The position numbers and the translations under genes were made by a program. A stretch of DNA of 20,818 nucleotides from Armatimonadota bacterium (lineage in GTDB: Bacteria; Armatimonadota; Fimbriimonadia; Fimbriimonadales; ATM1), in the NCBI GenBank assembly GCA_013816225.1, contig JACDEQ010000007.1, positions 1-20,818 on the forward strand, read 5' to 3'. Each line of letters begins with the position of its first letter. Positions within the stretch are counted from its first letter, which is position 1. The notes beneath the pieces were generated by a model. That model had not been told where the DNA came from. It saw nothing but the letters and a program-made list of their open reading frames with translations, and did not search any database. This document shows positions 13,706 to 20,818 of the stretch, one piece after another.

Positions 13706-13718
13706 TTCGCCGTGGGCG

Positions 13719-15587
13719 CTAAGCGCGGCGGACGTGGCCCACGAGCAGAGCGACATCCGTGGGGCGGACGCCGGGGATCCTCGATGCCTGTCCGATCGTT
13801 TCGGGCCTGACGCGGCTGAACTTTTCTCGGGACTCGTAACTTATGCCTTTGATTCGGTCGAAGTCGAATCCCGCTGGGATGGCGAGCTTTTCGAGGCGTG
13901 AGAGTTTGTCCACCTGCTCCTGCTGGCGCGAGAGGTAACCGCCGTACTTCGCGCGAATTTCCACCTGCTCGCGGGCCTCGCTGGCTGTAGCTGGTCGGGC
14001 CCTGTCGCCGAGATAGAGGGCGATTTCTTCGGCTAGGTGGAGGTCGACGTCCGGCCTTTTCATCAGGTCGAGGAGCGAGGTCCTTGTCTTGACGGGTGCG
14101 GTTCCGAGGTCGATCAGCTTCTCGTTGTGGGACTCGTTGACGGCCATACCGTCGAGACGGGATTCGATAGATTCGATTTGCTCGGCTTTTACGCGGTAGC
14201 GGTTCCAGCGTCCGTCATTCACCAAGCCGATCTCCCTGCCCAACGGAGTTAGCCGAGCATCCGCGTTGTCGTTTCGCAGAAGGAGACGGTATTCGCTGCG
14301 AGCGGTGAGCATGCGGTAAGGGTCGTCGACTCCCTTGGTCACCAGGTCGTCGATCATGACGCCGAGGAATGCCTGGTCTCGGCCGATCACCACATCGGGT
14401 TCGCTTTGCGCGCGCCGGGCGGCATTGATTCCGGCGACGATGCCTTGCCCGGCGGCCTCCTCGTAACCGCTGGTGCCATTGACTTGGCCGGCCAGGAACA
14501 GCCCTTCGCAGAGATTGCTCTCGAGTGTCGGTCTAAGCTGCGTCGGATCGGCCATGTCGTACTCGACGGCATATCCCGGACGCAGCATTTCGACGTTTTC
14601 GAGGCCGGGCATTGTCTTAAGGAACGCGAGTTGCACATCGGCAGGAAGGCTCGTGCTCGTGCCCTGGACGTACACGGACTCGCTGTCCCACTCCTCGATT
14701 TCGAGAAAGACCGGATGGGAGTCTTTGTCCTTGAACCGCACAATTTTGTCCTCGATGCTTGGACAATATCGGGGCCCAACGCCTTCGATCTGTTTGCCGT
14801 AAACCGCGCTGAGGTGGATGTTGTCTCCGATGACCTGGTGTGTCTTCTCATTCGTGCGCGTTTCGTAGCAATCGAACATGGAGCGCCTAGGCATGACCCG
14901 GTCGTGCACAAAGCTGAAGGGTCCTGCCTGGGGTTCGCACTTTTGAATCGAAACGCGATCGAGATCGATGCTCGACAGGCTGATGCGGGGCGTGGTGCCG
15001 GTCTTGAATCGTCGCATTCGGACGCCGATCGTTTGCAGGAACGCGCTGAGTCCGGCTTCCGCGGGGTCACCGTGGCGGGCGGCAGACGTCTTTTGCGAGC
15101 CCTGGTGGCACATTCCGTTGAGGAAGGTTCCCGTGGTCATCACAACCGCCTTTGCGCCGATTTCCGATCCGTCGGCGAGACACACACCCACGACCCGGAC
15201 GCCTTCCCTTAGGACGGTCTCGACCGAAGCCTCGATGAGTGTGAGTCCCGGCTGATCGCGCAGAGTCTCCTGCATTAGTTTCGGATAGAGCGATTTGCAG
15301 GCATGGGCGCGGAAGGTCTGAACCGCGGGCCCTTTGCCCGTGCCGACTACTCGAAGGTGCGTGAGTGCGTAGTCGGTTGTGACCGCCATCTGTCCGCCCA
15401 AGGCGTCTACTTCCCTTGCAAGGTGCCCCTTGGCCGGGCCGCCGATGCTGCAGTTGCACGGCATGTGGCCGATTCGCTCTAGGTTGAGGGTGATGCACGC
15501 GGTTTCAACACCCATGCGCGCGCAAGCGAGGGCCGACTCGATACCGGCGTGCCCCGCCCCGATCACGATTACGTCAAAGTCTTGCAC
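13719..15587 (-). CDS. mnmG: tRNA uridine-5-carboxymethylaminomethyl modification enzyme MnmG (GidA)
   Basis: 622 aa, the normal length. With MnmE it installs the (carboxymethyl)aminomethyl group on wobble U34 of tRNAs, using FAD and methylene-tetrahydrofolate. The FAD site GAGHAGIESA starts at residue 10; CNCSIGGPAKGHLAREVDAL is the conserved early block; GPRYCPSIEDKIVRF and GQVNGTSGYEEAAGQG are the family signatures. The helical C-terminal domain (YGGYLSRQQEQVDKL, then IPGVRPTDVALL) is complete. The start is GTG (VQDFDVIVIG) at 15587, with no ribosome site; TAAACT lies 9 bases upstream and may allow leaderless transcription. It diverges from asnS; mnmE is not in the window. Confidence 0.97.
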   Translation of the reverse strand: MQDFDVIVIGAGHAGIESALACARMGVETACITLNLERIGHMPCNCSIGGPAKGHLAREVDALGGQMAVTTDYALTHLRVVGTGKGPAVQTFRAHACKSLYPKLMQETLRDQPGLTLIEASVETVLREGVRVVGVCLADGSEIGAKAVVMTTGTFLNGMCHQGSQKTSAARHGDPAEAGLSAFLQTIGVRMRRFKTGTTPRISLSSIDLDRVSIQKCEPQAGPFSFVHDRVMPRRSMFDCYETRTNEKTHQVIGDNIHLSAVYGKQIEGVGPRYCPSIEDKIVRFKDKDSHPVFLEIEEWDSESVYVQGTSTSLPADVQLAFLKTMPGLENVEMLRPGYAVEYDMADPTQLRPTLESNLCEGLFLAGQVNGTSGYEEAAGQGIVAGINAARRAQSEPDVVIGRDQAFLGVMIDDLVTKGVDDPYRMLTARSEYRLLLRNDNADARLTPLGREIGLVNDGRWNRYRVKAEQIESIESRLDGMAVNESHNEKLIDLGTAPVKTRTSLLDLMKRPDVDLHLAEEIALYLGDRARPATASEAREQVEIRAKYGGYLSRQQEQVDKLSRLEKLAIPAGFDFDRIKGISYESREKFSRVRPETIGQASRIPGVRPTDVALLVGHVRRA

Positions 15588-15596
15588 TCGGCGCTA

Positions 15597-15602
15597 AGTT
15601 TA
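15597..15602 (-). promoter_or_regulatory. Candidate -10 box for leaderless mnmG transcription
   Basis: The minus strand reads TAAACT, 9 bases before the GTG of mnmG. No Shine-Dalgarno sequence is present between them and no clear -35 box is seen upstream. Confidence 0.3.
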
Positions 15603-15611
15603 CCGACAGGC

Positions 15612-15617
15612 TACAAT
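15612..15617 (+). promoter_or_regulatory. Candidate -10 box for leaderless asnS transcription
   Basis: TACAAT lies 7 bases before the asnS ATG, exactly where a -10 box must be if transcription starts at the A of the start codon. There is no Shine-Dalgarno sequence in the 7-base gap (TTGGCGG is only weakly complementary) and no good -35 match. Confidence 0.45.
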
Positions 15618-15624
15618 TTGGCGG

Positions 15625-17013
15625 ATGGATTATCGCCGCACCTATCTCCGCGACCTCTTCAATGCCCCTCCCGGAACTCAGACGAGCGCTTTCGGATGGG
15701 TGAAAACTCGGCGCGACAGCAAGGGTGTGCATTTTGCGCAGCTCGCCGACGGTTCGACCTTTGTGGACTTGCAAGTGGTGATCGAGAGCGGTGCGCTTCC
15801 CGAGGATGTTCTAAGGCAAATCACTACAGGCGCCTGCGTACGGTTCGACGGCACCATCGTGGAGTCGCCGGCCGCTAGGCAGGCGGTGGAATTGAAAGCG
15901 ACGGTCTGCGAGGTCTTCGGGCCGGCAGACCCCGCGGAATATCCGATGCAGAAAAAGGGAGCATCCTTCGAATTTTTGCGGGAAATTGCGCATTTCAGGA
16001 CTCGAGGAAATACGTTCGGCGGTGTTTTTCGCATTCGCAATGCCTTGTCCTACGCAATCCATAAATTCTTTCAGGAGAGAGGATTTATTTGGGTGCATAC
16101 GCCGATTATTACGGCGAGCGACGCGGAAGGCGCGGGCGCGATGTTCGGCGTTACAACGCTCGACCTAATGAATGTGCCGCATTCGGAAAGTGGTATCGAT
16201 TACTCATTCGATTTTTTCGGCAAGCCCACGTTCCTCACTGTTTCCGGGCAATTGGAAGCCGAAATATTCGCACTTTCATTCACAAACTGCTACACTTTCG
16301 GGCCGACTTTCCGAGCGGAAAATAGCAACACTCCGCGACATTTGGCCGAGTTCTGGATGATCGAGCCGGAGATGGCTTTTTGCGACATCGTCGGCAACAT
16401 GAATCTCGCGGAAGAGTGCCTCAAGTACGTTATCCAGTATGTGCTCGATAACTGCAAGGTCGATTTAGAATTCTTCAACCAGCGGATCGAGCCGACGGTT
16501 TTGGAAACGCTCGACCATGTAGTCGCAAGCGGTTTCGAGCGCATTACGTACACGGACGCGATCAAATATCTCGACGAGAGCGGCGAGACTTTCGAGTTTC
16601 CCGTGTTCTGGGGCGCGGATTTGCAGAGCGAGCACGAGCGTTATTTAACCGATAGGAAAATCGGCCGGCCGGTGATCGTCACCGATTATCCGAAAGAAAT
16701 AAAGGCCTTTTACATGCGCCTAAATGACGATGAGAAGACGGTGCGCGCAATGGATGTCCTAGCGCCCCGAATCGGCGAGATTATCGGCGGCTCACAGCGC
16801 GAGGAGCGTTACGATGTGCTTTTGCAGAAAATTCGAGACAGCCACCTGTCGGAGGACGCCTACTGGTGGTATCTCGATTTGCGCAAGCACGGCTCTGCGC
16901 CACACGCCGGTTTCGGCCTCGGGCTCGAGCGCCTCGTTATGTACGTCACGGGCATGAAGAACATCCGCGATGTGATCCCATTCCACCGAACGCCAGGCAG
17001 CGCGGACTTTTAG
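15625..17013 (+). CDS. asnS: Asparaginyl-tRNA synthetase
   Basis: 462 aa, the typical length. It charges tRNA-Asn with asparagine, in the cytoplasm. The N-terminal OB-fold anticodon domain covers about 15-105 (FGWVKTRRDSKGVHFAQLAD). The class II catalytic core has motif 2 in FRAENSNTPRHLAEFWMIEP, whose ENS-T-RH-EF pattern is that of AsnRS rather than AspRS. Motif 3 is GFGLGLERLVMYVTGMKNIR, ending in the characteristic DVIPFHRTPGSADF. The ATG at 15625 starts the canonical fold; the gene appears leaderless. Its stop overlaps that of the convergent metalloprotease by 4 bases. Its presence implies direct charging of tRNA-Asn rather than sole reliance on transamidation. Confidence 0.97.
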   Translation: MDYRRTYLRDLFNAPPGTQTSAFGWVKTRRDSKGVHFAQLADGSTFVDLQVVIESGALPEDVLRQITTGACVRFDGTIVESPAARQAVELKATVCEVFGPADPAEYPMQKKGASFEFLREIAHFRTRGNTFGGVFRIRNALSYAIHKFFQERGFIWVHTPIITASDAEGAGAMFGVTTLDLMNVPHSESGIDYSFDFFGKPTFLTVSGQLEAEIFALSFTNCYTFGPTFRAENSNTPRHLAEFWMIEPEMAFCDIVGNMNLAEECLKYVIQYVLDNCKVDLEFFNQRIEPTVLETLDHVVASGFERITYTDAIKYLDESGETFEFPVFWGADLQSEHERYLTDRKIGRPVIVTDYPKEIKAFYMRLNDDEKTVRAMDVLAPRIGEIIGGSQREERYDVLLQKIRDSHLSEDAYWWYLDLRKHGSAPHAGFGLGLERLVMYVTGMKNIRDVIPFHRTPGSADF

Positions 17014-19475
17014 CCGCTCCTGAATATCGGCGCTTGTGCGGGCGCTGGCGCTGCTTGCGGAAGCGGATCGAAGATGCGGTCGATCTTGCGCATGCAGTCG
17101 TCGATGTGCAGCCTCGTCATCCGGTCGGAGGTCTTTAGTTTCGCGCGAAACAGTCGTCCTCTAAGGTCTTCGAGATTTCCGAACAGGATCGGCCTCAGGT
17201 CCGTGGTGGTCGCTCCTGCGCCGTTGAGGCGGCCATCCGCGATATCAAGGTATGCCCTTTGAAGATTCCGCCTGTAGATGTCGACGTTGGGAGCGGGCGA
17301 GTTCAGGTCGATCCAGACGCCATCGAGCAGGTCGCGCGACAGTTCAGACACCGTATACGTCGCTCCGCCGAACGCTTGGAGGTCGAGCATCCGCTTGACC
17401 CGGCCCTCGCTCAGCAACTGGGACATGATCCCTCTTTGGCTGCCGAGCACCCGATCCGCCACGCCGGTCATGCCGATTTTGCGGAGGATGTCGCCGGAGA
17501 TCAAGGTCTTCGGAGTGACCAGAGCATTCTCGATCAAGAAGTCGACCGCGCCTGCTTGACGCTCCGGCGAAACGGGCACGAATACGTCGCCGCCTCGTCC
17601 CGAGTGATAATCCGTTTCGACGATGCCGGCGACCATGCCGAGAACGTGGTTAAGCTCCTGGCTGCGCTGTCCCCAAAGCTCGCCGTATAGGTCGGCGAGC
17701 TGTGAGTAGTTCTCACCGAACTTTGTGGTAGCAGGGACAAGGAAGGTCATCACCCGGTCGATGTTCTTGAGGCCGAGCGTCGTCGCCGCGACCGGGTCGG
17801 AGCCGAGGTCTTCGGTCTGAACTGTCGGATCTCCACCACGGCCGCCTCCGAAGCGAAGCGTCGGATCGAGGACTTGCCTGGACGCGATTTTGTCCAGTTC
17901 CGGCTTCTCACCGTCGGGATTCGCGGAGGCGATCGGCGTGTATCCCCACTCGATCGCGAACTTATCGTACGGGCCGACGATCGGAATCAGCGCCGCACCG
18001 TCGCCCGGCTGCGCAACGTAGTTCATGCGGCCGTAGTCCATGATCGAAGCCTCCGTGCCGAACTTCTCGGTGAAGGCGCGGTCTCGGAGTTGTTGTACCG
18101 TATATGACGAACTCGCCTTGAAGTTATGCTGAAGGCCGAGCGTGTGGCCGACCTCGTGGGCCGTTACATATCGCACCAGTTCTCCCATCAACTCTTCGGA
18201 AAACGGCAACTTTCGGGCTCGCGGGTCCATGGGTGACGCCTGCACGAAATACCAAGACTCGAGCAGCTTCAGAACGTTGTGCCACATGATCACGTGGGCA
18301 GACAGAATCTCGCCGCTTCGCGGGTCGTGGATGTGCGGCCCCATGGCGTTCTCGGTGGGCGTCGGCGCCCAGCGTATCACCGAGTATCGCGAGTCCTCGG
18401 GGTCCCAGAACGGGTCTTCTTCGCGAGTCGGTGGGTCTTTTGCGAGGATCGCATTCTTGAAACCGGCCTGTTCGAAGGCTGGCTGCCAGTCTTCGATACC
18501 TTGCTTGATGTACTCTCGCCACTTCTCGGGGACTTCGCGCGAAACGTAATATACGATCGGCTCGACAGGATGAGAGAGGGCAGCGCGCGGGTCTTTCTTT
18601 TCGAGGCGGTACCGGGCGATGTATTCTCGATCCATCACCTTGTGCTCGGGCCGGCCATACTCGGAAAATCCCTCGGAGAAGTAGCCGACGCGCGAGTCTG
18701 CAAGCCTTCCCATCATGGGCTTTTCAGGCAGCAGCGCGATGCTGTAATGGACGATCGCCGTCGCCGTGCTCGCGTTCGAACCTCCTCTGGGCGGACCGAA
18801 CGGCGAGCCATCCGGAGCACCGCCGCGGTTGAACGTGATCTGAGAGCGCGTCTCGATGTTTTCCGGGAAAGCCTTCACTCGGTCGATGTAGGTGCTGTCC
18901 TTGTCGACGGTCGCTCCGCCGAGCTGGCCCTTCACGGCGAAGTCCTTCGGATCCGTTGTGAACAGGCTGGTGACTTCGATGACCGGCCACTTCTGTTCGC
19001 TCTCGGTCACGACGTCGAACGAGCCGATGATCGTGTCGAGGGTGGAGGCGCGAACAGACTCGTCCATCCGAGGGTCGCCCACGGATCGGACCGAGAAATC
19101 TCGGCTTCGCAGAAAAATCTTGGTGTTGCGCCTGGTCCAAGACACAACCCGCTCGCCGGCGGCCGTGCCACCATAGCCAAAACCGGCGGGGAGCTCGGCG
19201 ATTTCGGTAGACCAGAACATATCGCGGCCGAGCAGTTCCGGGGGGATCTCGAAGAACATCTTGTCGCCGATTTGGTGGACTTTAAACATTCCGCCCTGCG
19301 ACTTGGCTTCCTTGGTGATGACTTCGTCGTACTTCTTCAGCTCGCCCGGCTTTCTCTCTTGCTTAGGCTTTTCTTCGGGCTTCGGCGGGTCTTGCGCGAG
19401 CGCGCCCGGCGCGGAGCCTGAAAGAAGGGTGAGACATGCGAGGGCGATGACTTGGCGTAGAGTTGAAGTGTGCAT
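17010..19475 (-). CDS. Exported zinc-dependent metalloprotease (DUF5117/DUF5118-type)
   Basis: 821 aa. The signal peptide spans about 1-27 (VIALACLTLLSGSAPGALA, then QDPP), followed by a Pro/Lys-rich linker (about 29-47). An N-terminal beta region includes MFFEIPPELLGRDMFWSTEI, a hallmark of this family. The zinc site HEVGHTLGLQH has H440, E441, H444 and H450, giving the metzincin-like HExxHxxGxxH pattern, followed by NFKASSSYTVQQLRD. The C-terminal helical part (FLIENALVTPKTLI, LDLQAFGGATYTVSELSRDL) agrees with full-length relatives. The enzyme should act in the periplasm or outside the cell; substrates are unknown. It is a single gene converging on asnS. The ATG at 19475 has only a weak ribosome site. 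Confidence 0.93.
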   Translation of the reverse strand: MHTSTLRQVIALACLTLLSGSAPGALAQDPPKPEEKPKQERKPGELKKYDEVITKEAKSQGGMFKVHQIGDKMFFEIPPELLGRDMFWSTEIAELPAGFGYGGTAAGERVVSWTRRNTKIFLRSRDFSVRSVGDPRMDESVRASTLDTIIGSFDVVTESEQKWPVIEVTSLFTTDPKDFAVKGQLGGATVDKDSTYIDRVKAFPENIETRSQITFNRGGAPDGSPFGPPRGGSNASTATAIVHYSIALLPEKPMMGRLADSRVGYFSEGFSEYGRPEHKVMDREYIARYRLEKKDPRAALSHPVEPIVYYVSREVPEKWREYIKQGIEDWQPAFEQAGFKNAILAKDPPTREEDPFWDPEDSRYSVIRWAPTPTENAMGPHIHDPRSGEILSAHVIMWHNVLKLLESWYFVQASPMDPRARKLPFSEELMGELVRYVTAHEVGHTLGLQHNFKASSSYTVQQLRDRAFTEKFGTEASIMDYGRMNYVAQPGDGAALIPIVGPYDKFAIEWGYTPIASANPDGEKPELDKIASRQVLDPTLRFGGGRGGDPTVQTEDLGSDPVAATTLGLKNIDRVMTFLVPATTKFGENYSQLADLYGELWGQRSQELNHVLGMVAGIVETDYHSGRGGDVFVPVSPERQAGAVDFLIENALVTPKTLISGDILRKIGMTGVADRVLGSQRGIMSQLLSEGRVKRMLDLQAFGGATYTVSELSRDLLDGVWIDLNSPAPNVDIYRRNLQRAYLDIADGRLNGAGATTTDLRPILFGNLEDLRGRLFRAKLKTSDRMTRLHIDDCMRKIDRIFDPLPQAAPAPAQAPIFRSG

Positions 19476-19622
19476 GATGCCTGCTGTTGGAAGGTTTACG
19501 TCGTCTGTGGGCCGTCAGGTTCCCGGTGGCGGTTCGCATGGATTGCCGTGAAATCGGATCTGCCGGGACTGTTAGGAACACATACTGAGTAAGTGGCGCG
19601 CTCAGCGAGGCACCCTTCAGTG

Positions 19623-20696
19623 ATGGCGGCGGTCATGTGGTCGCAGGCGTCGGCTCAGTACGAAGTCGAAGTGCTGCACTCGGCGGGTTTGCCGAGGCCC
19701 TTCGGCTGGCGGCGGGGGATGGCCAGCAGGTGGGGCACACGAACACATTTCTTGTCGGGCCGAGCCATGCCTTGCTGTGGTCGGGAACCGCCGAGAGCTT
19801 CGTCGACCTTCATCCGAAGGGCTGGGGCGCTTCGTACGCCATGGCTGCGTCCGGTGGGGAGGCAGGTGGGCTGGCGGGAGCGGCACACCGGCGACGTCGG
19901 CCAGTTCGCGACGATGTGGTCGGGCACGTCGGAGAGTTGGGTGAATTGCACGATCCGAAATATATGGAGACGGTGGCCTGGGAATAGGCGGCGATATTCA
20001 AGTCGGTTTCGGAGCTACGCCGCCGTTCGGGTTCCGGATCGAAGCGCTCATGTGGCGCAGCAGGGCAGAGTCCATCGTGGCGCTTCATCCGGAAGGGTTC
20101 GAAGAGAGCAGGGCGTACGCCACCGACGGCAAGCAGCAGGTTGGGAGCGCGAGCGATATCGGTAATCTCAACGCCGCCCTTTTGGTCTGGTTCCGCGAAT
20201 AGCTACGTGAATTTGCATCCCAAGGCATATCAGAAGGGCGAAGCCTTTGGTGTCGCTGGTGGGCAACAGGTTGGCGAAGGCGCTTTCGATGGCAATTTGC
20301 ACGCACTGTTGTGGAATGGTACGGCACAGTCGGTTATCGATCTCAATCCAGGTCCTAACGATCAATGGGGTTCGTCCGCGTACGAAACAAACGGAAAAGT
20401 CCAGGTCGGCTACGTGGCAGGAGATCACGTGCGTGGAAACCATGCTGCATTGTGGCAAGGAAGCGCGGCTTCCTTTTATGGATCTTCATGCGCTTCTTCC
20501 GCCGCAGCTCCAGGGCTCCGGGGAATTCTCGCATGCGCGCGGCATCGACAGCGCAGACAACATCGTCGGCTGGGCTGCGGACATCCATTCCGGGGAAGCC
20601 CGCGCGGTAATTTGGAGGCCGGTGCCCGAACCGGCGACCTTCTGGGAGATCAGTGTTTTCGTCATACTTTCTTTGCGGCGAGGAAGGAGTCGCTAA
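19623..20696 (+). pseudogene. Frameshifted HAF-repeat PEP-CTERM protein gene
   Basis: Successive frames hold a coherent series of HAF-type repeats of the form G-x-Q-V-G ... H-A-L-L-W-x-G-x-A-x-S-x-x-x-L-x-P. Blocks are GDGQQVGHTNTFLVG with HALLWSGTAESFVDLHPKGW; RQVGW with FATMWSGTSESWVN; GGDIQVGFG with IEALMWRSRAESIVALHPEG; GKQQVGSASDIGNLNAALL followed in another frame by WSGSANSYVNLHPKAY; GGQQVGEGAFDGNLHALLWN; and GKVQVGYVAG with HAALWQGSAASF. The last frame ends in NIVGWAADIHSGEARAVIW and VPEPATFWEISVFVILSLRR, a PEP-CTERM signal. At least five shifts separate the blocks (near 19690, 19855, 19945, 19985, 20190 and 20480). No clear signal peptide is left. Programmed frameshifting at so many places is unlikely, so the gene is dead. 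Confidence 0.8.
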
Positions 20697-20818
20697 ACGC
20701 CCGTCGAAATTACTGAAACGTAGGGGCGATTCCGACGTCCTCGTTAGCCTTAGGATCCGTTCGATCGCGCATCTACAGGATACGCCAAAATACACGTGAG
20801 AGCCGTAGAAGAGTCGTG

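Noticed and set aside
18279..19421. 380-codon plus-strand frame opposite the metalloprotease gene
   Set aside because: It is the antisense shadow of a GC-rich gene with an unmistakable zinc site; its own product is Arg/Asp/His-rich with no domain.
1..20818. Sequencing error as the cause of all broken frames
   Set aside because: The long hydrogenase, mnmG, asnS, metalloprotease and DUF4139 frames are intact; frameshifts cluster in three exoprotein or nuclease remnants. Error in those few places cannot be fully excluded without reads.

Overview
The window looks like a chromosomal piece of a mid-to-high-GC, free-living bacterium. It carries exosortase-type PEP-CTERM proteins, a HAF-repeat protein, a large DUF5117-type metalloprotease, a DUF4139 lipoprotein and a divergent mnmG/asnS pair. 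From memory this mix suits Armatimonadota (Fimbriimonadia-like), with Planctomycetota-like lineages as an alternative. There is no rRNA or other strict marker, so the assignment is an inference. I found no tRNA, IS element or CRISPR array.

Region 1 (1-4774, minus strand) is one tightly packed operon, transcribed right to left. Four consecutive small proteins (89, 97, 95 and 95 aa), each with one N-terminal membrane helix, are followed by a [NiFe]-hydrogenase small subunit, the large subunit and a divergent, truncated maturation-protease homologue. Genes are joined by 1-4 base overlaps or 3-base gaps. The small subunit has no twin-arginine signal and no C-terminal membrane helix, and no cytochrome b gene is present. 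The four membrane proteins are therefore candidates for a dedicated anchor or electron-transfer module. A promoter with a perfect TTGACA box overlaps a 19-bp dyad at 4844-4862.

Region 2 (4863-6269) has no convincing intact gene. It holds two 14-bp palindromes, a duplicated 29-bp element and a frameshifted remnant of a thermonuclease gene.

Region 3 (6270-7556) is the most notable. An exported heavy-metal-associated (HMA) domain protein has an in-frame UGA exactly where the first Cys of the metal-binding CxxC motif should be (GMS-UGA-GGC). Seventeen bases after the UGA comes the loop of a 7-bp hairpin, with loop sequence GGTCTT. This is what a bacterial SECIS element looks like, so the gene most likely encodes a selenoprotein with a UxxC metal site. 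The next gene encodes a cysteine-rich DUF1326-type exported protein, and a strong intrinsic terminator closes the unit.

Region 4 (7681-13705) is accessory: a membrane protein, a DUF4139 lipoprotein, a PEP-CTERM protein, a small lipoprotein-like protein, an SRPBCC protein, a bacterioferritin-independent ferritin (FtnA type) and a decayed second PEP-CTERM gene.

Region 5 (13719-19475) is housekeeping: mnmG and asnS diverge from a 37-bp spacer, and asnS has a -10 box placed for leaderless transcription. asnS converges with the 821-aa zinc metalloprotease gene. Region 6 (19623-20696) is a PEP-CTERM HAF-repeat gene broken by at least five frameshifts.
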